From Acanthococcus lagerstroemiae (taxonomy: Eukaryota; Arthropoda; Insecta; Hemiptera; Eriococcidae), in contig CM063107.1 in NCBI GenBank assembly GCA_031841125.1, positions 45,955,497 through 46,019,496 of the forward strand: a stretch of 64,000 nt of DNA, in the 5' to 3' direction. Below the pieces are notes generated by a model. It was not told the origin of the DNA, did not search any database, and saw nothing but the letters and a program-made list of their open reading frames with translations. The position numbers and the translations under genes are program-made. Of this stretch, positions 44,742 to 55,213 are shown piece by piece. How positions within the stretch are numbered: position 1 is the stretch's first letter; each line of letters opens with the position of its first letter.

Positions 44742-47621
44742 CTAACTATTTTTCACCGATTCCTGTGAACTTTGTACTATTTTCTTAAATTCACCTATCC
44801 TTGTTCCTGCAGTGCGTGCTGTCAGTGGAAGCGAATTGTATATGCTAGCTATGCTATAACGAGCCTGCCACCTACAATGGGACATTTTCCAGCTTGGAAG
44901 ACTAGCTAATGTTCCTGTACTTGATCTTGTGAAACGTTCTCCTTTTAAGCTGATGTCGAATAATTTTGGGTGCTTGTACGCGAAGATCGATGCACGGTAT
45001 TTATAGGTTTCGAGGAAGGGTTTCAGATTTGTAATTTTGTATATCATCTTTGTGCTCATGTCTTTTGATCGTGTGTATCCAATCACTGATCTTATAGCAT
45101 AATTTTGGGCAGTTTGCAGTGGCTTACGTAAGGATTGGGCAGCACTCCCCCAATTAACTAGGCCATAGGTTAAAACTGGATCGTAAAGGGCCTGATAAAT
45201 GACACGCATGTGGCTTTCACTAAAGTGCTCACCTAGTAAATACAACGTTCTGTTCACGTATCTCAGCTTGTTGATCAGTTCAGAAATGTGAGCTGCCCAG
45301 GTTAATTTGCTGTCTATTAGTAACCCTAGATATTTAATATTGTTCACAAGTGTAAGAGGCGTGCATGAGCAAGGCGATTCACTTTCATGGGAGTGAAGAA
45401 TTAATTTTAGGCCACTCTGGGCTATTTCCTTGTGGGAGAAGGCAATGACTTTCGTTTTAAGTGTGTTCAGGCTGAGCATATTTTCTCTAAAGTATTTTCG
45501 AAGGATTATTTCGTCAGTTTGAAAGGCAATTTGAATTTCTCGGTATGACTTAGCACGATATAATAAAGATGTGTCATCAGCAAACGAGGTGACTTGGCCA
45601 GTTAGCGGTATTGTAGACAGGTCATTAATGTATATCAGAAAGAGAACAGGTCCAAGGACTGATCCCTGTGGTACACCGTAATTAATTTGTTTCTCATCGC
45701 TCACAACATCCTGCTCCAGTTTAACCACTTGACGCCTTCCAGTGAGATAGGACCAGAACCATTTCAGAAGGTTACCACCTATTTTCATTTTTTCCAGTTT
45801 ATGAATGAGGAGACTATGGTTGACTGTATCAAATGCTTTCGCCAGGTCCAGAAAAATTCCCACTACTTTATCGCCCGACTCCCAGCCTTCACTGATACTG
45901 GTTATTTGGTGAAAGACAGCTAGGTCAGTATTTCTGGAGGCTCTGAATCCATATTGAGAATCATTAAGTAATCTGTTGGACTCCAGGTAGCTTACAAGTC
46001 TAGTTTTAAGGCAATGCTCAAAGATTTTCGATAGAGTGGAGGTGAGGGCGATTGGGCGATAATTTGATGGGTTCGTTGCATCCCCGGACTTGGGAATAGG
46101 TATCACAGCCGCTGTTTTTAGTGCATTAGGGAAGATCCCCGCTTTTAGGGAGAGGTTAAACAGCTTTTCGAGTGCGAAAGTGAATACATCTATGTTTTCC
46201 TTGACGATTCGTAATGTGATCTTATCTAATCCACAGGTATCAAGATTTTTCATTCGGTTTATCGCACTACGTATTGCAGTTGAGGAGAGTGATTCGATTT
46301 CAAAACTTCCTGGTATTTCGGCCGAGAATAGGTGGTTTACATTTTCATATCTTTCCTCCAGTTTTAGGTTGTTTTTGGCTAAGAGATTTTCAGGGGCTAG
46401 TATAAAGCTATCATTGAAAATATTCGCGATCAGAGATGGTGAGTCGCTGTAACTATATGTGTTTCCATCTGAAGAGATTTCACTAATAGAATGGCTTTTT
46501 TTACCTTTAATGTCGTTGATTACTTGCCAATATTTCTTCTTGTCACCACTTCCTGCACATTCATTAAGTTTTTTTGTAAAGTATTATTTTTTAAGCTTCC
46601 TTGCCAGGGCTTGAACTCGTTTGGATGCTTGCTTAAAGAGTCGGCGATATTCCTCGTTTTGAGGATTTTCTTTCATATTTTTGTAGAGCATAGTTTTCTC
46701 AGATACTTGTGCTGCCAGTTCCGAATTGGCCCATGCGTTTCGGGGCTTGTATTTAGTGGCAACCTCCCTTGTACATGATAGAATATGCTGATGGATTTTA
46801 TTTGTAAATAGGGAGAATGCGGAATTGGTGTCTGTGACACTCTCTAAAAAGCTCCAGTCTGTTGTAAGTATTTTGACATGCAGGGATTTGTGGTTGATTT
46901 TTCTTATTACCTTTTTTCCTTTCTTTTTGGTCTTGTTTACAGTATAAGAGAGGGTCGCTGATATTCCTAGGTGGTCGGTAAGGCCTGGTAAAACTAGCTT
47001 ACAGGAGTGCCTATTGTTATCAGTTATTGATGCATCTCTAATGAAGAGGTGGTCAATACAATTCTCTCCTCTTGTTGGTTCATTTTGCAAGCTAGTGAAA
47101 CCGTTTCCTGCCATTATATTCAGATATTCGCAGCTTACAGTCGGGTTAAGTAGATTAATATTCATATCGCCTATGACTATGGCTCGCTTTTGTAGGTCTG
47201 ACACTATGTTGGACAGATCTATACAAAAATCGTGAACGCTCGAAGCCCAATCCCTGTACAGGGCGACAATCGAGATAGCATCCTTTTCGTTATTATTACT
47301 ATTATTAATTCTAAGTTTTATTCCATTCCCGGTGGTTATGTGGATATTTTCCACGACAACTTGAATATCTCCCCAAGTAAATACTACCACTCCACCCGAT
47401 CTCCTCCCATCTTTCCTGGCGTGGATAAATGACGAGTATCCTGGTATCTGGTACCTAGCCAGCTCTTCGTCTTCAATCCAAGTTTCGGTGAATACAATTA
47501 AGTCGTACTTAACGTCTATCAATTTGAAATGTACCAAGAAATTTTCAAAGTTTTTGTGCATGCTCCTAATATTAAGCGCCAAAATTTTAAGCTTAGTACC
47601 AAGAGCTGGCTGATGGGCCAT
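44742..47621 (-). pseudogene. CR1-like LINE ORF2 (endonuclease + RT), one stop
   Basis: Encodes an apurinic-type endonuclease followed by reverse transcriptase. Endonuclease motifs are intact: LNIRSM, FTETWI, RRSGGVVVF, VALYRD, VIGDMNINLL, CIDHLFI and LTDHLGIS. Reverse transcriptase shows NYRPIALTSTLSKIFE, SQYGFRASRNTDLAV, FLDLAKAFDTVNH, GVPQGSVLGPVLF and the catalytic SFADDTSLLY. About 959 codons from Met at 47621. The only visible lesion is TAA at 46584-46586, in frame between KLKK and YFTKKLN, so downstream and upstream parts share one frame. CR1/L2-group placement is by motif. The 3' untranslated region probably runs to about 44560. Confidence 0.85.
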
Positions 47622-47673
47622 TGGACATGGCGAAGCCCCCCCAAGGGTCCGACGGGGTATTCCAGAGGAGAAT

Positions 47674-48048
47674 GGTGAGCTCATTCTGAAAGTTATGTAA
47701 ACTTGATGTACAGTCTCGGTATAGGGCAACAACAGATAACTGATTTGTTTGAAAATCTAGATGTATACAGTTACCAGTATCCAAGGCATATGGTTTAACT
47801 AAACAGCTAATTCCCTCCCGAACATAGGCGACCACTCCACCTGATCTACGCCCCTCTGTTCTTGACTGAATACTAGCAGAGAAGCCTGAAAGTTTGTACC
47901 TGATAAGCTCATCCGGATGTATCCAAGTTTCTGTAAGGATAATTACATCATATTCACTCTGAGAAGCTTGTAGGTGTGTAAGGAAAGTATTGAAGTTTTG
48001 ACGCATACTTCTTATATTAAGGTTTAGGATCCTAAATGTGTTTTTCAA
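47674..48048 (-). pseudogene. Second, truncated CR1-like endonuclease start
   Basis: The first ~125 codons of an endonuclease from a related but different CR1-like element: LNLNIRSMRQNF, LTETWIHPDELIRYKLSGF, RRSGGVVAYVREG, VVALYRD. It stops matching at about 47674, exactly where the second endonuclease copy's upstream region starts. It belongs with the ORF1 at 48208-49560. The 5' half of one copy is thus joined to a nearly full ORF2 of another. Confidence 0.8.
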
Positions 48049-48207
48049 AGAGGTTAGTTTCGAATTTTTGAGGTTTAAGGAGCTGGTAATTTAAGTCGAG
48101 AACCCCCCCCCCCCTAAGATCCAATGGGGCACTACGCAATAAGGTGAGTTTCAGGATGCCATAATATACAATATAGTAGAGAGACTTAGGATTAGTACAT
48201 CTATTCT
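48049..48207 (-). other. CR1-like ORF1-ORF2 intergenic spacer
   Basis: About 160 bases between the ORF1 stop and the ORF2 start Met, with a C-run near 48106-48115. Normal arrangement for two-ORF LINEs. Confidence 0.6.
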
Positions 48208-49560
48208 TTATGAAAAAACCGTCGGAGTGGAATCTTCGGCAGCTTGTTCACATTCCATTGAAGGAGCGTCTGTAGAATGGAGTACAGGGCTGCTCTGGTC
48301 ATTAGAAAGAGTAGGGGTTACAGTTTGCAGTTGCTGAGCTGGTAGCTTCCAGTTTGTTCTGCGCTGTGATGAAATTTCTGCTAGCAGACTCTCCCGATAC
48401 TGATCAAGCCAGGATGACGAACGAACACGAGTTGCTCGATCGCCCACGCAGCGCCTGATATAGACTTCTGTATCCCTGACCCAGGTGTGAACCACAAGTT
48501 CATCAGTCCGAAGACTGCGAGCCTGTGCAGCAAGTTGTGCCCTCTTCTTGGTTAGGTGATCCTCGACGTAGATGGGTTGTGGGGTTTCCCGATTTGTGAT
48601 TACTTCTGGCAGGTGTGCAGTAGATAGTTTTAATTTTCTGGCTTCATTCATGAACTTTGTTTTTATTATTCTGCGCACAAACTTGACAATTACTGGTCTC
48701 CAGGTGTCTTTCTTGCCTTTAGGGAGACGGTGACACGCGTCAATTTCTCTCTCTCCATCAGCTATCCCAGTGGATGATAGCAAGCCAACAACACTTCTCA
48801 TTGTAACTTCCTCCTTCTCCCATCCATCCTCTGGTAAATTTTTTATGATGCAATTTGACTTCCGGGAGTACTGTTCTAGCTCATCCAACCGGCTCTCAAG
48901 ACTAATATTTTGTTGCCGAAGAGTAGATATCTCCTTGCTCTGATTAGCTACTGTAGCTTTTAGTTCTGTCAGTTCTTTGGCAAGTGAAGCAATTTGGTTT
49001 AAGGCTGCAGTGATGTCAGAGAAGTTGTCTGAAATAAGGTCTGACAACTCCTCGATTGTGCTTGGTTTCTTTTTCTTTGTGGATCTTGCATCATCTTGGC
49101 CTCCCATTGATGACGAACTCCTCTTCAATCCCGATTGTGACGTTGCAGTTGTTGCTGAACAATTTGTGCAGGTCCAGGATGACTTATTTATCGGTAGCAT
49201 CTCCCTCCAAGTAGCTGGGTCCATTGCCACACAGCCAGTATGGTAGGCAACCTCACAAACACTGCAGACTGGCTTTGATTTTGTAGGTGAAACTGGCATG
49301 GCACACTGCCCACACTTAATGGCAGCAGGAAACCTGCATGCGCCGCATCTCCATTCCTTCCTCCTTTGTGCACCCTTTGCCCGGTGGGTGGATTCTTGAA
49401 CTCCAGAACAAGGACCAAAGCAGTATGCGCTATCGCATCCGTCACAGAGAATTATGTCTCCTTTCAGCAACTTATTACAGATTCTGCAGTTCATCTCTGC
49501 GGATGCGACTTTAGCGCTCCTTTTGGACCGCACCATAAGTAGATAGCACTGATTGCACAA
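48208..49560 (-). CDS. CR1-like LINE ORF1 (PHD-type fingers, 450 aa)
   Basis: Nucleic-acid-binding ORF1 protein of a CR1-like LINE. Two Cys/His-rich PHD-like fingers are visible: C25/C28...C39/C42...C72/C75 and C83/C86...C99/C102, H107/C110, C131/C134. A basic, Lys-rich linker (about 150-165) and a coiled coil (about 170-235, ELKATVANQSKEISTLRQQN) follow. Next is an RRM-like L1-ORF1-type domain (SNCIIKNLPE, EIDACHRLP, RPVIVKFV, about 240-345). The tail is variable. PHD-bearing ORF1s are known from CR1-type LINEs. The frame is open throughout, but the element as a whole is chimeric, so function is doubtful. Confidence 0.8.
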   Translation of the reverse strand: MCNQCYLLMVRSKRSAKVASAEMNCRICNKLLKGDIILCDGCDSAYCFGPCSGVQESTHRAKGAQRRKEWRCGACRFPAAIKCGQCAMPVSPTKSKPVCSVCEVAYHTGCVAMDPATWREMLPINKSSWTCTNCSATTATSQSGLKRSSSSMGGQDDARSTKKKKPSTIEELSDLISDNFSDITAALNQIASLAKELTELKATVANQSKEISTLRQQNISLESRLDELEQYSRKSNCIIKNLPEDGWEKEEVTMRSVVGLLSSTGIADGEREIDACHRLPKGKKDTWRPVIVKFVRRIIKTKFMNEARKLKLSTAHLPEVITNRETPQPIYVEDHLTKKRAQLAAQARSLRTDELVVHTWVRDTEVYIRRCVGDRATRVRSSSWLDQYRESLLAEISSQRRTNWKLPAQQLQTVTPTLSNDQSSPVLHSTDAPSMECEQAAEDSTPTVFS

Positions 49561-49796
49561 TCTATGCTTAAGAGGTTCTGTAGAAGTCTCGCTACGGCGA
49601 TTCTTATCACTATTCGCGCCGAGGCGTAAAAACTGACGAAATTTAGTAATAAAAAATTACCTGAGGTATGCCGAATCGAATGTATACCCTGATTTGATTC
49701 TGTGGACAAAACTGATTCACTCAACACAAAGCACCGTTTTTAATTCGACCAGTTGCTTCGTCAATCGCGTATTTCATGAACGTTGTTCCGCGAAAA

Positions 49797-49832
<36 letters not shown>
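49797..49832. repeat. (ATT)n microsatellite
   Basis: About 12 ATT units. It lies just upstream (in element sense) of the CR1-like 5' region and may be the tail of another minus-strand retroelement. Confidence 0.85.
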
Positions 49833-49833
<1 letters not shown>

Positions 49834-49901
49834 TGTAAACGGTGGTGTCGACTGTAACTGGCCTCTAAGCTGTTGTCGGCACCACCTTAAAATAAACTCC
49901 A

Positions 49902-49927
49902 TAAAATAAAATAAAATAAAATAAAAT
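49902..49927. repeat. (ATAAA)n microsatellite
   Basis: About five AAAAT/ATAAA units following AAATAAACTCC. Possibly a retroelement tail on the plus strand. Confidence 0.8.
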
Positions 49928-50024
49928 ATAGGTATCCGTAAATAAGCATTTCGAAATTGAAATTCCACTTTGGTTGAACTTTGACTCTAAAATTCGCACT
50001 CAAAGGTGAGATGACCCGCACTGT

Positions 50025-50173
50025 GGCAGTATAGCTTCACCCGGATAGGTACCGGGCCGACAAATTGGTCACGCGGTGTGACATAGTGTTTACCGGTCAG
50101 CCGATTTTTTTTTCGACGGACCAAACTTGCAACAGTATGGCGGTTTAGTATACTCGGGTGAAACTATACTGCC
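50025..50173. mobile_element. Small MITE, GGCAGTATAG ends
   Basis: 149 bp with inverted ends GGCAGTATAGCTTCACCCG and CGGGTGAAACTATACTGCC (one mismatch). No target duplication evident. Non-coding. Confidence 0.65.
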
Positions 50174-50345
50174 CTACCAGCACATAAACGGGGTTGACAT
50201 ATTTTAAAACAATAAAGGTTCTTCATTTGTGAAAATGAACCTCCAATTCCTTATTTGTGGCTTATTTTTCAAATATCAATCGACTGCTAGAAGATTATTT
50301 GCGGATCAAAGAAGCCCCAAGAAAGGACCAAATCTGGCAACCCTG

Positions 50346-50634
50346 TGGAATAAGAGGAGGGGAGGTGCAGCAAGAAAATTGTGGGGTGAACGCCAAGAGA
50401 AAGGAAAAGATTGAGAGAAAGACTGGCGGTAAGGTGGCGCGATAAAATAGTCAAGGAAGTGGGAATAAAGTGTGGAAAATGTAGCATGGTATAGGAAGAA
50501 ATAGGTGACGGGGAGGCATTTGTCCAAAAATGGGTAACCATTCGGGAGATGGAGGACGATGACAAACCAGAAAAATAACGTTTATACCAGAAGTAATTTA
50601 AGTCACGTTACACGTCTCAGCTGAAAAAAAAAAA
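50346..50634 (+). pseudogene. RTE-clade LINE pseudogene, 3' end with poly(A)
   Basis: The missing tail of the RTE at 42815-43532. Basic C-terminal segment KRKEKIERKTGGKVARWRDK-like in mixed frames, KEVGIKCGK, then FVQKWVTIREMEDD and a stop, short untranslated region, and a 13-A run ending at 50634. The first six bases TGGAAT repeat 43527-43532 as the duplication made by the TIR element. Confidence 0.65.
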
Positions 50635-50639
50635 AACTC

Positions 50640-51705
50640 TGTAAAATATATGGATTGCTGTTTAGTAATAAAAAAAAAATACGGTTACGGTTTCCGATTT
50701 GATAGCTTTGAATGTAGAAAAGGAAGAAAAGATGAGCTTTCCAAGTTCTGTCCAACTCCGCTAAAATATCTATTCCACAAGAGGTGAGAACGAGGTATCG
50801 AAAAATAAACTTGCTCTCAACTTAGACGAATGACCCGAAAATGTTCTCGCATTGAAATTTAAGATCTACTAAGACAGAAATAAATGAAAAAGAAGAATTT
50901 ATTCAAAGAATTAAACGAAATTTCACCCACATCGTATCCAGAATGCGTTCAGTCGTTCAATCAGGTTACATTATATTAAAATATCAGATATTTCTACCGC
51001 TTTGGTTCTTGATGTACCAATTTACATCAAGTTTTAGCGTGACAGAAACCAAATCAGAAGTTCAAATATCGGTAACGGAATAAAGGTGGAGGAATGGAGA
51101 AAATATTAGGAGCATCATTGTCATATTTAGCTGTCTGACATACAGAGTAAAACTATAAAATTAATTCCTCGTTTTAAAATGTGTAGAGAGAAACTTTCAC
51201 GTCTGTATCGCGCTGTAAAATATGGATACGAAATTTTATTTACTGTGAAGCTTGATAAAATACGATATGCGGAGGAGGAAATAAACGGAAAAGCCATCCG
51301 AAACGAATAAAGTTGATTCCTTCCAGCATGTTTATAAAATACATCAATATCGTAAGTCGTGTACACGCACGTGGTTCATACTGAAAAAAATAAATATAAT
51401 TCATATTTGAAATCTAGCAAACTTCTTGAAAAAAAGAGAACTTGAAAAAGCAATATTCCCTTTCATATTCGAAGCCTAATTTTCAGTCTAATTCAACTTG
51501 TTTTTTAGTATTCTGATTCTCTGGTAAGCTGGAATGTGAACGTAAACGTACAGGAGAACCATTACCAACAGCAAATATTTACACCAGACTATGGTGTAAA
51601 TCTGTAAATATAAAGCGTCTATTTTTGAAATTTACGAAGTACTGTAGTAAGTTAGTAATAGTGACGATGGAAAACTGAAACCAATGCGATCACTGACTAT
51701 TCCTT
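50640..51705. other. Unassigned AT-rich interval
   Basis: No gene or repeat recognised. Confidence 0.3.
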
Positions 51706-51711
51706 GATACA

Positions 51712-51789
51712 TCGTCGGCTTCGTGGCAAAACTCATCAAGTCTTGTGTAAAAACGTAGGACTTAGTGAGTTCTGCCACGAAGCCGACGA
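51712..51789. repeat. Strong hairpin (31-bp arms)
   Basis: Arms 51712-51742 and 51759-51789 pair with about three mismatches (TCGTCGGCTTCGTGGCA core) around a 16-base loop. Could be a tiny foldback element or a structured transcript. A partial echo (GGCTTCGTGCCACAG) lies at 51945-51960. Confidence 0.8.
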
Positions 51790-51792
51790 CAT

Positions 51793-52320
51793 ATTGTTCA
51801 AAAATTTGAAAAATTCAAATATCCGATTGGATGAGTCTGTACTTATACTGAAGAGGAGCAGAAATATTGTTGAAACAAGTTCAGGCCATCAAAAAACAAT
51901 TATACTCTTTTTTGGATAAGAGAGAGAAGTAGAATGATTGGAAGGCTTCGTGCCACAGCTTTACCTATTGGTCAGCGAGAGCTGCAGTTAGGTGCCGTTC
52001 TCGTAAAAGTTTTCAGCGCAGGATTACCGCGTGGATGGTTGCCTTATTCAAAGGTCTGGTCTCCTGTTTAGGTACCTGTTTACGGATAAGTTCCAACAAA
52101 TTCCAAGGTTAGTCCTGAAAAAATGTGAGTGAGTTTCAGTAGAATCTGACTGGTTCTTAAGCCTAACAAATCTTTCACGAGTTGTAACGCGGTTTGAAGG
52201 AGTCTGTCAGATAATTGACGAACCTTAATAAGTCCGAATGATTTTCACCATAATCTGAGAAATGTGAACAAGCCTACAAGCTATAACGATGAAGTTCATG
52301 GCCGACTTGAAAAAAAAAAT
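51793..52320. other. Unassigned, with AGTCTGA-type degenerate motifs
   Basis: From about 52080 the text repeats short AAGTCTGA/AGTCCTGA/AATCTGA motifs at irregular spacing, similar to 53150-53270 and 58010-58075. Probably an old short-period repeat. No gene seen. Confidence 0.4.
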
Positions 52321-52324
52321 GTCA

Positions 52325-52745
52325 ATTAAATTTGTCCGCAGAAATCTTTTCTTTTTCCCTTTTCAAAATACTCACATTGTGATTTAATACACTTGTGCAT
52401 TCTGGTTTTCTAAGCGGAGAAACACTCGTGAAAGTCCTCTTCCGTGAATCCCTTCAGGACACCTTCTGAATCTTTTTTGATGTATTGATATCAGATGCGG
52501 GCTCCTCATGATTATTTTCAGTTTAGGGACAGAAAGAAGTCATGCTGGACCAGATCGGGTGGGGGGGGGGATGTTCCAACACAGTGGTTTGAATTTTGAC
52601 CAAAAATTTGCGTACAATGATTGCCAAGTGTGAGGGGGCTTTGAAACCATCTTGGCGTATAACTTTTTCATGCACAAATCATGGGTTGAAATTAATCGCA
52701 AGGTTTCGGGATTAATTTGCACCGGTGTTTTTCAGTTACATTTCT
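52325..52745 (-). pseudogene. Internally deleted mariner-like transposase remnant
   Basis: Minus-strand frames resemble a mariner transposase. An N-terminal DLCMKKLYAKMVSK (compare the DLGMRKL.AKWVP block) passes after ~25 codons into IPPPTRSGPA with LLSVPKLK after a stop, resembling the PYSPDLAP...DFFLFPKLK block of the DD34D region, then degraded C-terminal sequence to about 52330. The central domain with the first catalytic Asp is missing. Termini not identified. Motif-level assignment only. Confidence 0.45.
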
Positions 52746-52749
52746 CATC

Positions 52750-53520
52750 GTTAATTTGCGATTCGCATCCACTCTGGCGTTGTTGTCTGCAATGCGGCTA
52801 GTTTGTGGCCTGTCCTTCCGCTTATTGTTGTATTCAAACGAATCCCCTCTTTAAAACGCTTTCCCTACTTTTGCTCCATAATTTCATAATTCAATTTCCT
52901 CGCCTTTATCAAGAATTTCATGATCATTCTCGGTTCAGTTTATTCATTCGTAACTAAAAAATGAGCACGTCACCTCTCACTTGCTGAAGAAAAAGAATCG
53001 TATGTTCTAAACTAAACGTGCAAATGACTTTAAATTCTTACTGATCACTCTCGAGATATTCAGAAACTAAGTGTCGCTGCGCGAAGGTCCCTAATGCTAC
53101 CAAAAAGTTATGAACTTTTTTGTTATACCTCCTAAATAAAACTCACGGATATGAACAAGTCCTGAAAGGGTCTGAGCAGAAGTTTAAACAAAGTCTGAAT
53201 CAGTCTGAAAGTACATATAATCTGATGAGTATTGACATAATCAGAATGAATCTCATCGAATCTTAACAACAAAGCTGGCGCGAAGAACGTGTGGGAGAGG
53301 GAGTTTGCTTACCCGAAAATCCCGACTAAAATTTCACAAATTTCAATTAACAAGCAAAAGTAAGAAAATGGAACGAAAGTCTATGTATCTTCTGAAACTT
53401 TTGAGCTTTCTCGACCTGTTAGTAAATATGACTGAACTATAATAAGATTTCCTGTGGTGAGCCAAGAAGAAAAAAATCTCCGTCTGTTTTTTTCTTTCGA
53501 CACGACACTGAGCGTCAGAA
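52750..53520. other. Unassigned
   Basis: No gene recognised. Short AGTCTGAA motifs recur at 53150-53270. Confidence 0.3.
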
Positions 53521-53521
53521 T

Positions 53522-53637
53522 GAGTAGGGTAAAAATGGGAAGTTCATTGTCCACGTTCATCTAAAATTTACAGAGATACGTGGTCTAATTCTTCTTCTTC
53601 GGAGCTAAAATTTGTCCCAAAAAAGAGGCTTGTGGCT
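53522..53637 (+). repeat. Inverted-repeat arm A
   Basis: Matches 57813-57918 in inverse orientation: GAGTAGGGTAAAAATGGG, then GTGGTCTAATTCTTCTTC, TTCGGAGC and TTTGTCCCAAAAAAGA. Either two dispersed copies or the arms of a degraded 4.4-kb element. Confidence 0.75.
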
Positions 53638-53814
53638 TTTTCAGAATTCGAACGTGGAGAGTTTAGTCGGGCCCCAGTAAACGCATGCAATACCAAATAG
53701 ATGAGAGCGTTACAAAATCAAGTAAATTTGAGTGTGTAAAAGGCGCGTGTATCAACAATGAAATTTAAAAAAAATAGAACATAATCTCAAAGCTAAAAAT
53801 TGCAGAGACAGGGT

Positions 53815-54540
53815 CGATACCGAGGGCAAGTTTAGTTCTTTTTGAAGATGATCTGCCATTGCACAGGGGTTGCCGTTGTCCAATGTCTTACATTTACACG
53901 CATTTTCACCAAATTTGTAATGGTAGAAAAAGTATGGGACACTAGCAGGTATCTGTGAGTGAGCGGAATGAGACGGACGAGACTTAGAATTAGCACTCGG
54001 ACTACAGGAAAGAATCGCGCTAGAGCTACAAGAAGGGCTTTGGGAGCATTCACAAGTACATGATGCATTATGCTTATCATTATCAACATGTGTTGTTAGA
54101 TCATGGACTAATGTGGTGAGCTGCGTTATTTGCTCAGTCAGTAACCTGATGTGTTGCTGAGTTGTATCTGCTGCATGTGGCTAGGCAGAGTCGATTGACA
54201 GATGGTTGGCAGTAGCGAGCGAATCGAGCGAATGAGGTAGTATGCAGTTAGCCATTTTCAAAATCATAGCGCGTTCTACTGGTTGACCACTAGGAGAATG
54301 GTAAAAAATCACTAACCTGAGAAAGTAGCTGGACTGAGGCGTACCTAGACGTTAAGTTATCGCACATGATCTTGTTCTTGCAAGGTACGTGTGAACAAGC
54401 AGGCAGAAATGAAATCAAAACACATTGTTGTACCATCGCGATTTGTAACGTTTTTACTGAGATCGAACTTTCAGAAATCAGAGAGTCACTGTTTGCAATT
54501 ATGTTAACAGTTTTATCGATCATATTTTGAGACATTTATC
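53815..54540 (-). pseudogene. Probable Ty3/gypsy-like gag remnant
   Basis: Minus-strand frames joined by few lesions. 54535-54290 starts MSQNMIDKTVN. It continues PVERAMILKMANCI, then QHIRLLTEQITQLTTLVHDL, a Ser-rich stretch, and YFFYHYKFGENACKCK...GNPC, which resembles the YH..FG..A.KC segment ending many insect gypsy Gag proteins. Loosely similar direct sequences (AAAATCAA...AAGGCGCGTGTAT) lie on both sides at about 53715-53815 and 54625-54720. Described as a broken remnant only; assignment tentative. Confidence 0.4.
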
Positions 54541-54544
54541 AATC

Positions 54545-54930
54545 ACACCGAAGTCACTAAATGCAGCTATTACGGGGTTAGTACACGGAATCTTATTCAG
54601 GGCCGCGGCAAAGGCATACAAAATCAAAAAGACAAAAATGGCTAGAAGGCGCGTGTATTAATGATAGAAAGAGCCGAGTGCTAAAAGTTTGAAACTGTGA
54701 CGGAGCTTAAATCGAACTGTATACAACTAAAATTAATGATCCAGTCTGGCTATTGAAGTAATGAAGAAAAGGAGGGCCATAAAGGGAAAGGACAATGGGT
54801 AAGAAGGATAATGTGGTTTTGAAAATGTCACACACTGGATGAAGGTATAGAAATGCAGGAAACAAAATTGTTTGCATCGAGCAACAGAAGGTGTGGTTAG
54901 GCTGGGCGACAAGATGACATAATATATATG
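54545..54930. other. Unassigned
   Basis: Contains the right-hand AAGGCGCGTGTAT repeat (about 54625-54720). No other feature. Confidence 0.3.
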
Positions 54931-54935
54931 TTACC

Positions 54936-55075
54936 GGCAGTTTGTAAATTTCGGCAGTTTATAAACTACCTAGATAATTTATAAACTGTCGGCAATATGT
55001 AAATAGATCTATTCTTTTTATAGACTCCCTAGACCGTTTATAAATTCCCTAGATCGTTTATATACTGTCTAGGTA
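54936..55075. repeat. GTTTATAAACT-type degenerate tandem repeat
   Basis: Six or so ~22-bp units of GTTTATAAAYT followed by CCCTAGAYC/GTCGGCA variants, partly palindromic. Non-coding. Confidence 0.75.
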
Positions 55076-55112
55076 GCAAAGAACTATTAACGATTAAAAC
55101 TGTTCTACATAA

Positions 55113-55213
55113 ATGACCAAATTTGTTATTCTTAAGCCTCTGAAGACAAAAAGAGCTGAGGAAGTGGCTTTCCATTTGCTAGATGGATTTACTTTATTAG
55201 CAGCTCCGTCTAT
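55113..55213 (+). pseudogene. Integrase core fragment, left part
   Basis: Codons TKFVILKPLKTKRAEEVA and HLLDGFTLLAAPS match the rve integrase core segment that precedes the second catalytic Asp in Ty3/gypsy and KRBA2-type integrases. The frame is cut by a 1.2-kb TIR element. CTAT (55210-55213) is its duplicated target. The remainder is at 56386. Upstream sequence is not recognisable. Confidence 0.65.

Larger units (their letters stand above)
43533..50345. mobile_element. 6.8-kb TIR element, CAGGGTTGCCA ends
   Basis: Left end CAGGGTTGCCAAAT; right end ATCTGGCAACCCTG. TGGAAT flanks both sides (43527-43532 and 50346-50351), a 6-bp duplication. Subterminal GGATCAAG(A)AGGACC/GGACCAAA motifs occur at both ends. 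It inserted into an RTE pseudogene and later received a CR1-like LINE. Same family of ends as 39951-41384. No hAT-type transposase was recognised; the remaining interior is about 1.3 kb. Confidence 0.7.
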
